Shown: positions 61,652 through 64,000 of the stretch, piece after piece
Layout: each line of letters begins with the position of its first letter
How positions within the stretch are numbered: position 1 is the first letter of the stretch
Source of the DNA: Streptomyces zagrosensis
Lineage (GTDB): Bacteria; Actinomycetota; Actinomycetes; Streptomycetales; Streptomycetaceae
DNA: 64,000 nt
NCBI RefSeq assembly: GCF_014203645.1
Contig: NZ_JACHJL010000010.1
Coordinates: 124,001 to 188,000, forward strand
Reading direction: 5' to 3'
Notes under the pieces: generated by a model
Databases searched by the model: none
Seen by the model: the letters and a program-made list of their open reading frames with translations, nothing else
What the model was told of the DNA's origin: nothing
Made by a program: the position numbers and the translations under genes

Positions 61652-61694
61652 ACGACGCTGCCCCGGCCACGCGAAGTGGCCGGGGCAGCGTCGT
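61652..61694 (+). terminator. Strong 19-bp hairpin terminator
   Basis: Perfect stem of 19 bp (ACGACGCTGCCCCGGCCAC and its complement) with loop GCGAA, between the pyroglutamyl-peptidase-like gene and thyX. No U-tract. Confidence 0.85.
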
Positions 61695-61800
61695 CTCCAG
61701 TGCCCTCCTCCGGGCGCCTGGCGCCTCGGGAGACCACGCGTCGGGGCTGGTGAGCGGACGTGACAGACTCGGCCCGCGCGTTTCCCAGAGCTACCGAAGG

Positions 61801-62595
61801 ATGGTCACGTTGCGTCGCGTTGAACCCGAAGTCCGTCTCATCGCCCGCCCCCAACTGGACTACGACGAGGTCGCTGGATACCTCGCCGAGGTGGGCGGTG
61901 AGAACTGGCTGGAGCGCATCGACCGGGGGGACCTGGACGACGCGCAGAACCTGGCGGAGTTCGCCGGGCGCGTGTGCTATCGCTCCTGGGAGCCGGGCCT
62001 CAACCCGAATGTCACCCGCATCCGTACTGACCAGGAAAAGTACCTGCACAACATTTTGGCCAGCGCGCACGGCTCGGTGCTTGAGCACGTGAGCTTCTCC
62101 CTCGTGCTCCACCACGTCAGCCGGGTCGCCACCCACGAGTTGGTACGCCATCGCGCGGGCACCGCCGTATCGCAGGAGTCGCTGCGCTTCGTACGCCTGG
62201 ACGACCTGCCCTTCTGGTTCCCGGACTGGGCCGAGGGCGACCCGGAGCTCATGGAACGGGCCACGGAACTGCTCACGCGGATGGAAGAGTTCCAACTGTG
62301 GATGGCCGAGCACTTCGGGCTGGACGAGAAGGGCGTGCCGTTCGCCGAGAAGAAGGCCAAGACCTCGTTCATGCGACGCTTCGCCCCCGAGGGCGTGGCC
62401 ACCGGCCTGGTGTGGACGGCCAATGTGCGTACCTTGCGCCATGTCATCGAGAGCCGAACGGCGCCCGGCGCCGAGGAGGAGATCCGGCTACTGTTCGGCA
62501 AGGTCGGCGAGTTGCTGACCAAGGAGGCCCCGGCCCTGTTCGGCGACTACACCATCGATGACGGCGCGTGGATACCCGGCTGGCGCAAGGTCTAA
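61801..62595 (+). CDS. thyX: ThyX-family flavin-dependent thymidylate synthase, divergent
   Basis: About 264 residues; start ATG 61801 (alternatives GTG 61750, TTG 61810). VLEHVSFSLVLHHVSRVATH and ELVRHRAGTAVSQESLRFVR correspond to the ThyX core, where the usual motif is RHRxxSxNExSxR; here it is one residue longer with Thr for the first Ser. AEKKAKTSFMRRFAPEGVAT and RTLRHVIESRTAPGAEEEIR complete the fold. ThyX methylates dUMP using methylene-THF and FADH2. The altered motif raises the possibility of another dUMP-like or modified substrate. Confidence 0.83.
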   Translation: MVTLRRVEPEVRLIARPQLDYDEVAGYLAEVGGENWLERIDRGDLDDAQNLAEFAGRVCYRSWEPGLNPNVTRIRTDQEKYLHNILASAHGSVLEHVSFSLVLHHVSRVATHELVRHRAGTAVSQESLRFVRLDDLPFWFPDWAEGDPELMERATELLTRMEEFQLWMAEHFGLDEKGVPFAEKKAKTSFMRRFAPEGVATGLVWTANVRTLRHVIESRTAPGAEEEIRLLFGKVGELLTKEAPALFGDYTIDDGAWIPGWRKV

Positions 62596-62596
62596 C

Positions 62597-62620
62597 GCAA
62601 CACCGCAACACCGCAACACC
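62597..62620. repeat. Three tandem GCAACACC units
   Basis: Three exact 8-base copies follow the thyX stop, between convergent genes. Small slippage repeat. Confidence 0.7.
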
Positions 62621-62690
62621 GCAAGCACACAGGCACACAAGCCCTCAGATCTGCGATGTCCCCGTCCCCAGAACCGGGGTGGCCCACCCG

Positions 62691-64000
62691 CTACGGAAGA
62701 GGTTGTGGGCCACCACGGTGGGAGGGCAGCGGCGGCTCGTCATCGCTCGGCGGTGCGGCCCGCGGGCCGGGCTCAGGTACCGGCCTTGAGGCCGTAGGCC
62801 CGTCGTGCTCCGCTGCGGCGCCTTCGACCGGGCGCGGCGCGGGCGCACCGACTGCGGACTCAGCCTCGGGGGCGTGCGGCTTGGCGCTGGCCGAGCGGGC
62901 CCCCTGCCAGGCGCCTAGCCGGCGTACGACGGGTTCGGTGTAGCGAGCGGCCAGCGGGCCGACGATGACCAGGATCAGGACGTACGCGGTGGCGAGGGGG
63001 CCGATCCTGGGCTCGGTGCCCACCGCGAGCCCCGCGATGACGATGGAGAACTCACCGCGTGCGACCAGCGCACCGCCGGCCCGCAGCCGCCCCCGGGAGC
63101 CGATGCCGGCGCGGCGTGCCGCGTACCAGCCGGTGCCGACCTTGGTGATCGCCGTGACGGCGGCGAGCAGCAGCGCGGGCAGCAGCACCGGGGGGATTTC
63201 GGTCGGGTCGGTCGAGAGCCCGAAGAAGACGAAGAAGACGGCGGCGAACAGGTCCCGCAGCGGTGTCAGCAGCCGCTCCGCGCCCTTGGCCACCTCGCCG
63301 GACAGTGCGATGCCCACCAGGAAGGCGCCGACGGCGGCGGAGACCTGAAGCTCCTGAGCGACCCCGGCGACGAGCAACGTCAGGCCCAGGACGACCAGCA
63401 GCAACATCTCGGGGTTGTCCGACGAGACCGCACGGCTGATCAACCGCCCGTGCCGTAGGGCGAGATAGAGAACGACGCCTACGGTGCCGAGCGCGATCAG
63501 CAACGTCACGCTGCCGCCCGCGAGCCCGGCCCCGGCCAGCAGGGCGGTCAGCAGGGGCAGATAGACCGCCATCGATAGATCCTCGATGACCAGCACGCTC
63601 AAGATGACCGGCGTCTCACGGTTGCCCAGCCGTCCCAGATCGGTGAGGACCTTGGCGATGACGCCCGATGAGGAGATCCAGGTGACACCGGCGAGGGCCA
63701 CCGCGCCCACCGGCCCCCAGCCGAGCAGCAGCGCGGCGACCGCGCCCGGGGTGGCGTTGAGGACGAAGTCCACTGCCCCAGACGGGTACTGGGTCTTGAG
63801 GCTGGTGACGAGCTCCGATGCGCTGTACTCCAGGCCGAGCAGGAGCAACAGCAAGATGACGCCGATCTCCGCGCCGACTCCGACGAAGTCCTCGCTGGCC
63901 TTGAGCGGCAGCAGCCCGCCCTGCCCGAAGGCGAGCCCGGCCAGCAGGTACAGCGGTATCGGGGACAGGCCGAAGCGCAGCGCCATACGGCCTATGAGGC
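62691..64000 (-). CDS. CPA2-type cation/proton antiporter (5' end outside window)
   Basis: The frame is open to the right edge (an internal Met lies at 63986, but the preceding codons LIGR also fit the family), so about 436 residues are visible. KefB/KhtU-like membrane domain of about 10-12 segments: LYLLAGLAFGQGGLLPL, GVILLLLLLGLEYSASEL, GVTWISSSGVIAKVLTDLG, VLVIEDLSMAVYLPLL with the conserved Glu-Asp pair, and VARGEFSIVIAGLAV. The last 70 residues are a Pro/Ala-rich cytosolic tail; no TrkA-N domain is attached. It likely exchanges K+ or Na+ for H+. A KhtT-like partner may precede it outside the window. Confidence 0.92.
   Translation of the reverse strand, partial: LIGRMALRFGLSPIPLYLLAGLAFGQGGLLPLKASEDFVGVGAEIGVILLLLLLGLEYSASELVTSLKTQYPSGAVDFVLNATPGAVAALLLGWGPVGAVALAGVTWISSSGVIAKVLTDLGRLGNRETPVILSVLVIEDLSMAVYLPLLTALLAGAGLAGGSVTLLIALGTVGVVLYLALRHGRLISRAVSSDNPEMLLLVVLGLTLLVAGVAQELQVSAAVGAFLVGIALSGEVAKGAERLLTPLRDLFAAVFFVFFGLSTDPTEIPPVLLPALLLAAVTAITKVGTGWYAARRAGIGSRGRLRAGGALVARGEFSIVIAGLAVGTEPRIGPLATAYVLILVIVGPLAARYTEPVVRRLGAWQGARSASAKPHAPEAESAVGAPAPRPVEGAAAEHDGPTASRPVPEPGPRAAPPSDDEPPLPSHRGGPQPLP

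Overview
The window reads as chromosomal DNA of a Streptomyces-like actinomycete. It is very GC-rich with strong G/C bias at third codon positions, uses many GTG and TTG starts, and carries typical actinobacterial families: a WhiB protein, a SARP/NB-ARC/TPR regulator, SpoIIE-type phosphatases fused to anti-sigma kinase domains, a GH19 chitinase behind a DasR-like site, a c-di-AMP riboswitch in front of an NlpC/P60 hydrolase, and a Streptomyces-type gas vesicle cluster. I see no tRNA, rRNA, CRISPR array or intact insertion sequence.

Left edge (1-8.0 kb): a leftward operon encodes an isonitrile-forming Fe(II)/2-oxoglutarate oxygenase of the ScoE/Rv0097 type, an FcoT/ScoD-type thioesterase, and then a large type I polyketide synthase (KS-AT-DH-structural KR-ER, cut by the window edge). 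A SAM methyltransferase diverges from it. This looks like one end of an isonitrile-polyketide biosynthetic cluster and is the most interesting content of the window.

8-19 kb: riboswitch-controlled cell-wall hydrolase, a secreted protein, a flavin-dependent monooxygenase/FMN reductase pair, an alpha/beta hydrolase pair, a broken MFS gene, a GAF-SpoIIE-HATPase protein, and a WhiB gene coupled to a 70-codon leader gene. 19-26 kb: PfkB kinase, then two divergent STAND (NB-ARC/TPR) proteins, one with a SARP DNA-binding front end. 26-31 kb: a self-regulated ArsR/AHSA1 fusion, a CapA lipoprotein, and an alkylation-repair operon (ogt, Ada-like zinc protein, unknown protein, alkB). 31-38 kb: chitinase, VOC protein, methyltransferase, membrane protein, MarR regulator with a clear operator, a second membrane-bound SpoIIE phosphatase and a second AlkB homologue. 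38-41 kb: a SigF/SigB-type sigma factor, cupin and GlxA-type regulator.

41.5-46 kb: gas vesicle cluster gvpO-A-F-G-J-L-S-K, lacking gvpY and gvpZ, with a strange repeat-rich N-terminal extension on GvpK. 46-49 kb: LysR gene, perfect 11+11 palindrome, tdh and kbl (threonine to glycine). 49-58 kb: methyltransferase, Tat-exported PI-PLC-like protein, P-loop kinase-like gene, a three-subunit molybdenum hydroxylase of the PaoABC/xanthine dehydrogenase type, a PPOX protein and a Zur-like regulator with its own Zur-box. 58-64 kb: a lower-GC XRE/GNAT pair, a stand-alone type II thioesterase, a secreted pyroglutamyl-peptidase-like protein whose catalytic Cys position is Ser, an atypical ThyX, and a CPA2 antiporter cut by the right edge.

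Functionally the window combines part of a natural-product cluster with stress and development regulation (two SpoIIE/HATPase proteins, a SigF-like sigma factor, WhiB, STAND regulators). All functional statements rest on reading sequence and recalled family knowledge; no database search was run.
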